In this document: positions 26,241-36,586 of the stretch, piece by piece | Layout of the letters: each line of letters begins with the position of its first letter | Numbering within the stretch: the first letter of the stretch is position 1 | Program-made: the position numbers and the translations under genes | Source: Cloeon dipterum | Taxonomy: Eukaryota > Arthropoda > Insecta > Ephemeroptera > Baetidae | Length of the DNA stretch: 64,000 nucleotides | Reading direction: 5' to 3' | NCBI RefSeq assembly: GCF_949628265.1 | Contig: NC_088790.1 | Span: forward strand, 7,940,545-8,004,544 | The notes under the pieces: model-generated | Databases searched by the model: none | Told to the model about the DNA's origin: nothing | What the model saw: only the letters and a program-made list of their open reading frames with translations

Positions 26241-27888
26241 ACAGAAAAATGCACGAAAGAATGAAAGCACCCTGAGGCCGGCTGCGACCTGAGAGAGGCT
26301 CGCAGTGACCCAGGTCGCACGGGTGGGTGGATGAGCACGCGGGGGAGCAGGCAGCAGCAGCCCACGGAGCGCGATCAGGGCAGATGAGGGGGAGAGAAAG
26401 AGCAAAATTGCGCTAGTGTTATGCGCACTGGGATTGTGCAAGCAGCGAGCAACGGCAAGGGCCCATTCCATTATCGACCGACCAGGCAGCGCTGCTGGCC
26501 TCCATCCCAAGCACATAGTAGGACGAGAGGGGTGGTGGTGCTCACTCACTCACACACACGGACGGACGGTCGGAGCGTACCACCCGGTCTTGGGGTCTGG
26601 CAAAGCACACAGTGGAGGGGTGGCTGCCTGGCTCAACAACAAGCGACTGCTGTTTTCCCGAGCAGCAGCAGCACTAGCAGCAGCAGCAGCAGCGGCCGAC
26701 ATCGACCCTGCTGGTTGTGTCAGGCACTCTCTGTCAGTGCAATATGGATTCGTACCCAGTGACACTCTGCTGTGAACCATGACCTGATCGACGCCGCCGA
26801 GTGCCGACTTTTGCCAAATCAGCTCCACCAATCGACAGGTTCGTGTTCGCCTCCGCCCGACCTGCCCTGCCGAGCACCAGCCACCCGGCGTTTCGCTCCC
26901 TCTAATTGCCATTCCTCGGCGGTGGCTGCTGCGTGAGTGGGTGCGACACCCGAGTGGGTGGATGGCGGCTTTCGGGAAAATCGCAAAACGCGCGCCTGCC
27001 TCTTCGGCCTTTGCATGTCGGCCGAGCCCGAATCTTCGGCGACTTTATTTTGCACTGCCTGCACAAGTGCACAGCACACGCTCGCGAATAATTCCTCCAG
27101 CTGCTCTGACCGGCGTTTCGTGACATGCAAATTTTTTCTGCGTCCTTGCTGCGAAAATTTAATATACCAGCGCGAAATTAATTTTCTTTTCTACCCTGGT
27201 AGTCAGTGTATTATTTGCCATTTTTCTTACTGTTTTTGGTGAATTCAGGATTCTAACCGGTGCGGAAAGCGATAAAAGCAGCTGCCAAAGAGCTCAAAAA
27301 ACGCCTCGTGATATTTTACTTCCCGGCGTAGTATGAAAAAAGAAATGCCTTAAATGCCCATTTTTTCTTTCCCTTGATAGACGAAGAGGAGTTTTCCTAA
27401 AATTAAGAGTACTTTTTGTGCGATTTATGGATCATTGCTGATTTTAATTTAAATATTAAGAGGAAAATTGACCAATAAGATAATCAACACAAATTGGAAA
27501 CTGAAAATTATATTTGCAGAGAACCATTTTTGAATTTTTAGTTAAAATGCAAAATAGTTTTGTTAAATTTAAATTTTATTTGGCAATTTTCACCAATTTA
27601 GGCAAAATAAAATTCAAAAATTATTTCAATCATATAAGTTGCAACTTTGGAGGCTTTTTTGATCATGATCGCAATTTTCGCTTCTTCCAGCCAATTATAA
27701 CTTTTGTCTCCTCAACAATTAAATGCAAATTAAAATTGACCCTAAACTATTTTTTAGATATATTAACAAAGTATTGCATTTTAATATCATTAAAAATAGC
27801 TTTGGGATGTTTTATTTGTGATAGCAACTCAAAGGTTTTCGAATGAGATAAAATGATCTGATGACGAAAATTGATGGCGTTGTTGCAG
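26241..27888 (+). promoter_or_regulatory. GC-rich promoter / 5' leader region of the NCKX gene, plus intron
   Basis: 26250-27130 is markedly GC-rich against AT-rich flanks. It carries (AGC)n at about 26661-26693, CA runs and dense CpG, typical of a long insect 5' UTR and promoter. A strong donor (CTGCTGC|GTGAGT) at 26933 could end a non-coding exon, which would splice to the acceptor TGTTGCAG at 27888, six bases before the NCKX start codon. The AT-rich 27,250-27,880 would then be intron. Many apparent frames here overlap on both strands and none resembles a protein. Confidence 0.45.
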
Positions 27889-27894
27889 TTGGCG

Positions 27895-28695
27895 ATGAAG
27901 AAAGTGCGGCTGATCACGACTGTGGTGGTGAGCAGCATCATGCTGCTCATCAAGCCGTGGGCCACGCACCACCAGCGGGGGGTGCCGGACGCGGTGGCGT
28001 CGACGTCCGAGTGGTCCTCGCGGCACCTGCTGAGCGGGGGCGGCCACCACGGCGGGCACGTCAAGCTAATCGAGAACATGACCTCGCTGAACGAAACCGA
28101 GGTGCCCAAGGACCCTCTGTTTCCCGAGGACCTGTTCACCCTGGAGCAGCGGCGGCAGGGCGCCGTCGCGCTGCACATCCTCGGCGTCATCTACATGTTC
28201 GTCGCTCTGGCCATCGTGTGCGACGAGTTTTTCGTGCCGTCCCTTGACGTGATTATCGAGAAACTGGACATTGCGGACGACGTGGCCGGCGCCACGTTCA
28301 TGGCCGCGGGCGGCTCGGCGCCGGAGCTGTTCACCAGTGTGATTGGCGTGTTCGTGTCGTTCGACGACGTCGGCATCGGCACCATCGTCGGCTCGGCCGT
28401 GTTCAACATCCTCTTTGTGATCGGCATGTGCGCCATCTTCAGCCGGACGGTGCTCACCCTGACGTGGTGGCCGCTGTTCCGCGACTGCTCCTTCTACTCC
28501 ATCAGTCTGATCACGCTCATCTTTTTCTTCCGCGACAACAGCATCTACTGGTACGAGGCGCTCATCCTCTTCATCATCTACCTGCTCTACGTCTCCTTCA
28601 TGAAGTGGAACCAGCAGGTCGAGAAGTTCGTCAAGCGCAACCTCAACAAGAACAGAGTCACGCGCGTCCGCAGCACCGACCAGTTGATGCCTTCG
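27895..28695 (+). CDS. Nckx30C: K+-dependent Na+/Ca2+ exchanger (SLC24/NCKX), first coding exon only
   Basis: Plasma-membrane antiporter that moves Ca2+ and K+ out in exchange for Na+. One 801-bp exon encodes the N-terminal 267 residues; the donor TCG|GTGAGT at 28696 is in phase 0. Visible parts are an N-terminal hydrophobic segment ([14 protein letters not shown]), an extracellular stretch with sequons at N61 and N66, and TM helix [20 protein letters not shown]. The alpha-1 repeat follows (about aa 131-180, [19 protein letters not shown] and [16 protein letters not shown]), then two or three further helices. The exon ends in the cytosolic loop, [13 protein letters not shown]. The exon begins at an acceptor (27888) and ATG 27895 is its first Met. 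The remaining loop and the second TM cluster with alpha-2 lie beyond the window. The symbol is that of the fly orthologue I judge closest; other SLC24 members are possible. Confidence 0.9.
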
Positions 28696-31600
28696 GTGAG
28701 TACCCTGACACCATAGACTCGCTCTCACACACACTTTGGTTCGTTGTCTATCTCTTTCGTTCTCACAGAGGTCGACATACGATTTCGTTTCATTATGCAG
28801 AGGAGATTTATTATTATATAGTATTTTTGGACTGACATGATTCCGCGCATTTCTGATACGTTAGAGTGAGACTTTTGATCAGATGACGCATGCCAATTAC
28901 GACAGCATGTTCGATCTAGACGATTTAGAAAGTTACCTTTTTGCAAACCCCTGCCCCTTTCCCGCCATAACCTGGAGAACAAACATACCCCCAAAACCCT
29001 AGATATCCATCTCATCGGTTTCACGCGACATCTAAATTGCTAAGCCGAGACCGAAGAAATATAAAGAATAAGCTCATCATGAGCTCTTACCTCGTGCATA
29101 ATACATCAAAGGCATTAAAATCTCCCCCGAGTTCAAGCATTTTTCTGCCCTTTGATAGTTTCAAACATCCTTCGCAATTGGCCATAGAAAAGAATTTATT
29201 CCATCCTTTTTTTAAGCGCGTTTTTGTGCGCTTTTTCCGAAAATTTACAAAGCCTTTTATGGCTCGTAAAAGCAAAGTGAAGTTGTTCCGCGCACTATCT
29301 TTAATCTGCAAAATGCAAATCGCGTGCGCCTCGTAGCAAGCGTTGCGCGATTTTTTACCCCCGATTGCGAACGCAGCCCGCAGCTTTCATCCCTGATCCC
29401 AATTAAAGCTCACTTATCGTGAGCAAATATACAAACAGAAGTGGCGTCGCAGCTCGCTTTTATTATATTTCATTATTCATCATCCATCAAATATCGGCAA
29501 TAAATCGTGCGCGTGTTTTGCCAGCGGAATCGGTTTAATTTTGTCAGCGAGAGAATCAATAAAAGAGCCATAAAGGGAAAGAGACGCAGCGATGGTAAAA
29601 CATAACTATATTGGCTTGTAGTTATCGCGGAATAATGGCGCTCGTAACTATGCATTAATTGATTTTATTGTTGGCACGACCTCATAGAGTCATGAACAAT
29701 GGTCGAGCAAAAATCGTGCCTGGGTGGAATTTTCCTCCGTTCTTCTCGGCAGCGACATTAATCAAGCTCATTATTTGCCGGGCGTTAATTATTTTCAGCC
29801 CATCAGCATAATATCATTCCGCCTCATTAACCACTCGGTGCAAAAACTATATTTTAATTAAGCCTTGGCAGATGTTTCTACACTGAATTAAAGGGAAATA
29901 AATCCGCGCCGAGAACAGGGTCACATTCGGCGACAAAGGCATGGAAAAGTGCAGACAATGGCGCAAAACGCCGGCAGGATGATAACCACTGACGTGAGAG
30001 GTGGCTAAATTGAAAAATTAGAGTGCAGATGCACAATTTGCAGCTAGAGGAAAAGGGTTAATATCGTGGTAATGCGCTTTTAAAGGGGCCGCTGTGACGT
30101 GGAGCCAAGGATTGCGAGTGATCTGAAAAGTTTGCCTCAGCGTGTGCAACACACAAAAGTTCTCTCTCTCTCTCTCTTCCTCTCGAATGAATGCCGAGAA
30201 GCAGCAGCTTCTGTGCAGAATAAATAATGCATATGCAAAAGCGGCAGTGAGCTGACGGATGGATAGATGCGCTCGTTGCCTGCTGTCCCCGAGTCGCGCC
30301 GCCGCACCTCGCCGCGCAGCCAGCAGCTCGCGGGGCGAATTGAAAAAAGGAAACTGGGACGATCTTTATCTAAATGTATAATGTCATATAGTGATAGAGA
30401 GCGCAATGGCGGCCGTATTATGCTTAGTGCTGCACCTTTTCTATGCAACTGCTGCCGCAGACGGAGCGCACTACATTATTTGCCGCGCGTCATATACGCT
30501 AATGTACACACGCGGAGGGAATTTTTTGTCATGAGAAACGACCATCTTTCATCTCAAGATGCTCTTTTACTCTAATGTTGAAATGCGGTTCAACCAAATG
30601 AATGGCCATGAAATTCATATTTTGGAGGGCTCCAAAACTTTTTTAACCATCTCATGATTTACAATGATACGAAACTAAATTATAATATCCATACAAGGCT
30701 AAATTTTAACCAGAATTATTGAAATAAATTAGGTCTAGATTTAGCACAGTGATAAATGCAAACAGCATGTCTGCGAGAATTACCAAGTTTTGAAACAGCG
30801 GCAGCAGCAGCAGCAGCCATTTCCATAGGTAGCAAATCCTCTTGCTGAATTTTTTGCCCAAGTCAAAGTTTCCTGAATATTGTTTCGCGCCCAAGGAGCT
30901 TATGCGGTGTAGTTGGCGAACTTTGCGCGTTTATCTTTTCTCTAGGATTACGTGGGATTTGATAATTTTCCGCGCGGCACTCTACATACTTCTTGGTTGG
31001 ACCCGTGGCTACTAATGCTGGATAATTTAAACGCACACGCTGCGGAGGTTGCTCTCGAATGTATTGCAGCAGTTTTGTCAAGGCACACTTCTTAACGGCG
31101 GCGGTGAAGAGAAAGAGAAAAGAGAGCCATTCGTGCACGCGCGCACGGGCAGGTGCGTGGAATTAATGTAACACTCGAAGTGAAAAACTGTCAGTGAATT
31201 TATCCTGCAGAATGACAACGTGTCTCACTCCTGCCATTTAAATTCTAATGTGGTGGAATATTCGTTTCGACGTGGAAAATTGTGCCTTCTAACGGCGCAA
31301 AATTGCTTTTGTTTTGCAGCACTGGGCCTTTTCGTTGTAAAAATCTTCATTGGACTGGACCTCGCGATAAAACGAGCCTGTATCACGCAATCTTTTACCT
31401 CGGTACTACGCCAGGCGGGCAGCCGGTCGGACGGGCTTTTTATTTGCCCAGCCATGCGCCTTCATGAATAATGCAGTCGCATTGCTTGGTGTGCTTGCGC
31501 TCTTACAGCCAGCACTCGTGCACGGGCAATGTGACTCGACGCTCAAAAATTACTGCCCCGCCACACAGGAATTATTATTATTATTCATTAAAATAGCAGC

Positions 31601-34600
31601 GTCGCGAAACTACGTGACACGCGGCCCTACTTGGACACCGTCGTCCATCAACTTAATTAATACAAGTGGTCTTAAATTGTGGAAAACGTTCGAGGTTGTG
31701 CAGTATTGCTCTCAAATTTAATTAGATGCTGCGCTTTACATTATTTCAGTCCGCTGATGAATTATTTATGAAATGCGCAGAGCAAATAAATCATACTTTT
31801 TGTACCAATTATTGCGAGCATAGTTTCTATTGTGCCAGACAGAGACAGCTAGCGAAAAGTGCGGAGCGTGAAAAACGGGGCACAATTTTTGCCCCTTTGT
31901 GAATAGCTCGCAGCAGCTCCCATTATTATCGCTCCCGCGTTCCATATTCATTTCCATCCACCACGATAATTTTGTATTCAACACTCTCGTTAGCGGAAAT
32001 TTTAAATTCCTGCTCTCCATGATTTCCAGCGCTTTTGTTTTGTCCGCATGAAAAACAGATGTTTCCAGCAGAAGCCATTATTTGTACGCGAGCCCGTAGA
32101 GCTGCCATTTTAAAACAACGTGTGTTGTGTGCTTTTTAAGAGAGAGAGAAACAACAAACTGCAGTGATTGGCAGGCACTATTTTTATTTTTTAATAACCT
32201 GTGACATTTTCCGCGTGGGGTTTCCACTGCTGGGGATTATCGCACTTTCCTCCTCAGTCAGGACTGAAGCAAAAGTGACACTGGCGACCACCTCATTGTC
32301 AGCCCCTACACAATTAACGACACTAGTGTGTGGGGCGCGTGAGATAGCGTCAGGGGGAAAGAGACAAGCACACGCACTTTTTGCAACCGCGATCGCACTT
32401 GCTCATTAACGCTGCCAAATGACTGACGGCTGCCGCGGCGAAGGACTACTCACACGCTGCATTATTCAGCTGGTGGATGCGAGGCGGGGGAGTCAGATTG
32501 CGAAACGCCGACGCACATAATGTATTTAACAACGGGCAGGAAAACGGGCCTCTTTAAAATTTAAATGCGGTGTCGGTGAAAAGTGGAGGTATTTTCGTTG
32601 AATTTGGCGTCACACCAGGGTTAATGGCTCTGAAATGTGGCGAGTGGCCAGAGGGTGAGAGTGATGACACCTCTCGCCATCAATGCACAAATATTTGCAG
32701 AGACGATAGCAGTAAGTAATGGGAATTTTAACGGCTTTCAATTTGACTTTTATGGATGGGGTTTGGTCTAACTTAGATAAAAAATTAAAACATTATTTTA
32801 AATTTTCACAACTGAAAATTACCTTTGCATGATATCGCGCTGGTGAGCAGCTCTTTCGTCCCCTCTGGCCATTAGCAGTATTTTACCTGCAAAATAAAAT
32901 CGAGTACTGACGTAATGATGCAAATTTTGCCTAACTGACCTTTTTTTTATCAAAAATGGACAGTGATGAGTTCTGTAAAATCCCGACCTCTTTCAAATTT
33001 TACAGTCTCATAATTCACTTCAGGAGATAATTTATTTACCAGCACAAAAGAACTAGAAGGAATAATTCCAACACAGGCTGTGTAACGTATACCTATGCTA
33101 CTTCAGTAAGTATAAAATAAATTTCCGCTATAAATGATGGAATAAAAGAGGTAATTAAATCGATTATTAATCAACTGTTACCATATAAAAAAGGATTTTG
33201 GTGGGAATTAACTTTTGAGACAATTCAATAGTTTGATCAAAGATAAATAAAAGCGTCTATCAAAATTTCACAAAAAAATAGGGACTCTATGATACGTTTT
33301 TTGCTTTAAACCCTTTAAACTAAAATTTAAAGTCTACTTTGAGCTTGATATTATAAATGGTGACATTTACATCGTTTCTTTACTTCAAAACTCTTATATT
33401 ATTTAAATTTAGGAGATTTTGACATATTTTTCTAGCTTTCAAACTGTTTCAACACATATATATGATTTTAAGTTATACAGATTTGTTTGACTTAAGAGAT
33501 TTAACAAACGGATAACAGCACAGGCATAGAAAAAGAGGTAATTCTCAGTGTAATATATTTCCAACCCGACTAGCAACCTACATGGCTTCTAAAGAAGCAA
33601 ATTTCATAAAGCGATTTTTCCATGCCTTTTGAGGGCATTCGTGTTTCAGCCTGCGTAGGTCTAATGCCGCAACCAAAGCCAGTTTTCCACGCAGTAAACT
33701 GGAATAACCACCCTAAATTCGAGGCAAAATCCACCTTGCGCGAGAGAGGTGACCGCTCGCACGGACGAATAAAAAGCAGCAGCAACGCGTCAATTAATTA
33801 AGCTAACAGCCCTCGCGGTGGTGGCCAGCATAGGTGGAAAGCAGTAGTTTGCGCTTTGCAATAATGTGCTTTATTAAAACGCATTCCCCTCTGCGTCTTC
33901 CGTGCCCATTGTTTTTTCACGCGTGTGGGCGGCTGCGCTGGCCTGTAAATCACGTGTAAATATGAAATACGCGGCGCAGCGGCTCGCATAACCACTGTCG
34001 GGCCAAGCGAACAAGCGAGCGAATGAATGAATGAATGAAAAGCCGGCACTCGCGCGCGTTTTCGCATTATCATTATGTGTACGAAACGGTGCTGGGTGTA
34101 TAACTCTCACTTTCGCATGTGCCTATTATGCGAGCAGGCAGGTGAGCGAGCCTACGCTACACTCTGCGCGAGTACGTTCCAACTGCGCCTGTGTTATTGA
34201 TGTCGTTGCAGTCTCGACTTGCCAGCCTTCCTTCCTTCCTTCCTCGCTCTCTGTGCGATTGCGAGTGCGTGCCGCCGTTTCATTTGCATAATACCTACGA
34301 CTCCGTTCCTCGGCAGGTGCGTTTAATGATTCGAAGAGCAATTGCTCTAGTTGTCGTCCGTTGTTTCCTCCATCCGCCTTTAGTGCGGGGATTTTTGCAG
34401 ACGCTGCAGAGAAGCTTGAAGGAGAGGATCTTATTTTAAAAATGACAGACCTCTGGATTTGAACTAATTGAAATCAAATCAGTTTTTGGTGCAAAAATTT
34501 CAATTTTAGACTGTTCTTAATAAATTGTTAATTAATTTAACATATTTTAGTTCTTAATTTGAAGACTGATTGAATTTATTGCTTCAAATTATATTTTTGT

Positions 34601-34680
34601 AAAAGTGGGTGGTTATTTTATTTTGATACATTGTTTGTATGAAGGCTTCATTGGTTATAGAATGCTGCTCCATTTTTTTT
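28696..34680 (+). other. Long NCKX intron, first part
   Basis: No recognisable coding sequence apart from the weak candidate exon at 28865. It holds short microsatellites: (CT)n at about 30160-30177, (CAG)n at 30798-30818, (GAAT)n at about 34017-34038 and (CTTC)n at about 34225-34243. GC-rich islands (for example 30,200-30,500 and 33,900-34,320) alternate with AT-rich DNA. Confidence 0.5.
28865..28932 (+). other. Weak candidate NCKX loop exon
   Basis: After an acceptor-like GTTAG at 28864 the phase-0 frame reads SETFDQMTHANYDSMFDLDD, acidic and low in rare codons. The frame stays open to a TAG at about 29002. The donor is poor (GAAA|GTTACC). It fits the phase and position of the NCKX cytosolic loop, which is often alternatively spliced, but I cannot confirm homology. 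Confidence 0.25.
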
Positions 34681-34685
34681 ATTGT
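34681..34685. repeat. Target-site duplication (left) of the CsRn1-type element
   Basis: ATTGT at 34681-34685 matches ATTGT at 36582-36586 on the other side of the element. Confidence 0.75.
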
Positions 34686-34995
34686 TTTGGTCGCGGGGAA
34701 GAGTTGACCAAATAATAATTCTTCTTTAACACAGACTTGTTTAATCACCAACAGGACTGTAATACATTCAGTCAATTACAATTACAATAATATTTTATCA
34801 CTAATGGCACTTACCCCAAATTCTTGGGTCCGCGAATTAATAAACGTCCGTTACAATGAACTGCCAATTGAAGAATGATACAATTTGAATATTCGCGTTA
34901 ACAGTTAGAAAACAACAATGACAATTTGAAATTCTTACACGGCAACAATGAAATAATACAGACCAAATACAACAATGAAATCAACAATACGCTAT
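34686..34995 (-). repeat. 3' LTR of the CsRn1-type element
   Basis: 310 bp, read as identical to 36272-36581. In element orientation it begins ATAGCG and ends CGACCAAA, so it lacks the usual TG...CA ends. The boundaries rest on the ATTGT duplications. Confidence 0.85.
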
Positions 34996-35393
34996 AGTAG
35001 TCCCCTCCGTAGGCTGGAGGCCTGAAAGGAACATCCATATCTATCAGGTTGTTTTACTCGGCGGCCGTATCGAGTTGTATTTCTTGGTTGCTCGGCTGGC
35101 TCGACGCTAAGTGCAGGTTGGGGAGGTGGTTCGGGTGCGTGATCTTCTTGTTCGTCAGGTTCTTGCTCAGGTGGAGGAATGATATGTGGACTTGGTGCAA
35201 ATTGAATCAATTTCGGAGGTGGAGCGATGAGAATGGGTGGCTCCGGCGCCAAGATGAAGGCGGGTTTCAGCCGGTCAATCGAAATGGATTTTGGCTTACC
35301 CTTAACTTCTAACTCGAAAGTGAGACGTTTGGTGGACTTATGGGGGCTCAGCACCGCCTCTACTGCTGGGCGCCCTTTTCGTTTTCCAACTTG
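34992..35393 (-). pseudogene. Pol C-terminal remnant, -1 frame after gag
   Basis: An open frame of about 130 codons has no ATG near its start; it opens right after a TGA close to the end of gag. It reads through a chromobasic-like integrase C-terminus (LTFELEVKGKPKSISIDRLKPA), then a proline-rich tail (PPPEQEPDEQED) and a basic end (RYGRRVKQPDRYG). SIDRLKPA is the hallmark end of Ty3/Gypsy integrases. The frame overlaps the 3' end of gag in the -1 frame and could be reached by slippage. Its stop uses the first bases of the LTR. Everything from protease to the integrase core has been deleted. Confidence 0.75.
35001..35009 (-). other. Polypurine tract of the CsRn1-type element
   Basis: GGAGGGGA-type purine run on the minus strand a few bases before the 3' LTR, the expected plus-strand primer site. 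Confidence 0.6.
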
Positions 35394-36223
35394 TCATTTT
35401 CAGCGCGGCTCTTCATAAATTGCTGGAAGTGGCGGCAGCCGTTGACGCAGCGGCGTGCTTTCTTAGCAAACCTGTCGTGGTAGAAACAAAGGTCGGTCTG
35501 CACGAGTCGTGCGTTCAGAGACCTGCTTCGACCGCGGTCGGGTTGGCGTCCTCGCTCGTCCTTCTCCATGAGGTTGAGAAGCTTGGCAATATTTTCCTCG
35601 ATTAAGGCTACTCGAGCTTCGAGAGATTTGGGCTTTTGCACTGCAGCGACAGATACAGTTGCAGGTGCGCTTGCTGCTTGAGAAGGCATTGCAGCACCAT
35701 AAGCATCGTACAGGGCGTCAGCTGCCTCTGCTGCCTTCGTCAAATCCGAAGCGAGAATCAGGGCAGGGTGCCATCCAGCGGGCAGAGCATTGCGCCAGCA
35801 TTTGATCGTGAGCTCTTCGATGAAGATTGGATTGGTGCGCAATTCATCGTTCGCACAATTTCTCAGGCGGTTCAAAAATTCAGAAGGACGCAAAGTCCCC
35901 ATCTGCAAGGCTTGCATTTTCTCGACGCTTGCTGTGAAGCTTTTTGGCTTGAGAGTCTGCAGCAGAACATTCTTCAATGACGTATATGGCATTTCAGTCG
36001 GCTTACTGGTGATGAGGTCGCGCGCCGCGTCTCCGATTTCGTGTAGCATAACATCTCTGGCGAGAATGTGATATTTCACGGCCTCATCGGTGATGCCTTC
36101 GATGTCAAACGCTGATTCCAGCAGGGCGAAGAACATGTCGAGCGAGAGCGGCGTGAATGGTACGGATAGGAAATCGGCGTTGTACCGACGCTGCGAAGCA
36201 GTCGTGGATCCAGCTTGGGCCAT
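35360..36223 (-). CDS. gag: Gag protein of the CsRn1-type retrotransposon
   Basis: 287 codons from an ATG at 36223, intact. Gag forms the cytoplasmic particle that packages element RNA. The first 60% is an all-helical capsid-like region (FTPLSLDMFFALLESAF, then KYHILARDV, MPYTSLKNVLLQTL, LRNCANDELRTNPIFIEELT). An Ala/Val-rich linker and a coiled stretch with IEENIAKLLNLMEK follow. Near the C-terminus is a single C-x2-H-x9-C-x3-C box (CFYHDRFAKKARRCVNGC) instead of the usual CCHC knuckle, characteristic of the CsRn1 clade. The frame ends KGAQQ-stop. A slippery heptamer, A-AAG-GGC, sits at 35378-35372, shortly before the stop. Confidence 0.85.
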   Translation of the reverse strand: MAQAGSTTASQRRYNADFLSVPFTPLSLDMFFALLESAFDIEGITDEAVKYHILARDVMLHEIGDAARDLITSKPTEMPYTSLKNVLLQTLKPKSFTASVEKMQALQMGTLRPSEFLNRLRNCANDELRTNPIFIEELTIKCWRNALPAGWHPALILASDLTKAAEAADALYDAYGAAMPSQAASAPATVSVAAVQKPKSLEARVALIEENIAKLLNLMEKDERGRQPDRGRSRSLNARLVQTDLCFYHDRFAKKARRCVNGCRHFQQFMKSRAENDKLENEKGAQQ

Positions 36224-36258
36224 GATCGTGATGGAACCTCTTCACACTAAGTTCAACG

Positions 36259-36269
36259 CGGGGTCACCA
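36259..36269 (-). other. Primer-binding site, tRNA-Trp type
   Basis: TGGTGACCCCG on the minus strand, two bases inside the 5' LTR, is complementary to the 3' end of tRNA-Trp including CCA. Confidence 0.75.
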
Positions 36270-36271
36270 AA

Positions 36272-36581
36272 TTTGGTCGCGGGGAAGAGTTGACCAAATA
36301 ATAATTCTTCTTTAACACAGACTTGTTTAATCACCAACAGGACTGTAATACATTCAGTCAATTACAATTACAATAATATTTTATCACTAATGGCACTTAC
36401 CCCAAATTCTTGGGTCCGCGAATTAATAAACGTCCGTTACAATGAACTGCCAATTGAAGAATGATACAATTTGAATATTCGCGTTAACAGTTAGAAAACA
36501 ACAATGACAATTTGAAATTCTTACACGGCAACAATGAAATAATACAGACCAAATACAACAATGAAATCAACAATACGCTAT
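36272..36581 (-). repeat. 5' LTR of the CsRn1-type element
   Basis: 310 bp, read as identical to 34686-34995. Confidence 0.85.
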
Positions 36582-36586
36582 ATTGT
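36582..36586. repeat. Target-site duplication (right) of the CsRn1-type element
   Basis: ATTGT, matching 34681-34685. Confidence 0.75.

Larger units (their letters stand above)
34686..36581 (-). mobile_element. Non-autonomous Ty3/Gypsy LTR retrotransposon, CsRn1 type, internally deleted
   Basis: A 1,896-bp element lies on the minus strand, bounded by two 310-bp LTRs that I read as identical and flanked by ATTGT duplications. Next to the 5' LTR is a primer-binding site complementary to the 3' end of tRNA-Trp; a polypurine tract precedes the 3' LTR. Inside are a complete gag frame and only the last part of pol. Protease, reverse transcriptase, RNase H and nearly all of integrase are missing, so movement would need enzymes from another copy. 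The tRNA-Trp primer, the unusual C-x2-H-x9-C-x3-C gag box and the SIDRLKPA pol tail point to the CsRn1 clade. Identical LTRs mean a recent insertion, which shows that the deleted form moved. Confidence 0.88.

Noticed and set aside
26416-26912. Overlapping frames with poly-Ala/Ser/Gln in the NCKX 5' region
   Set aside because: They arise from an (AGC)n repeat and GC-rich leader sequence read in several frames; none resembles a protein.
31464-31721. Signal-peptide-like frame MNNAVALLGVLALLQPALVHG followed by Cys residues
   Set aside because: The part after the leader runs into a low-complexity TTA repeat and no donor follows the cysteines; looks like chance hydrophobicity.
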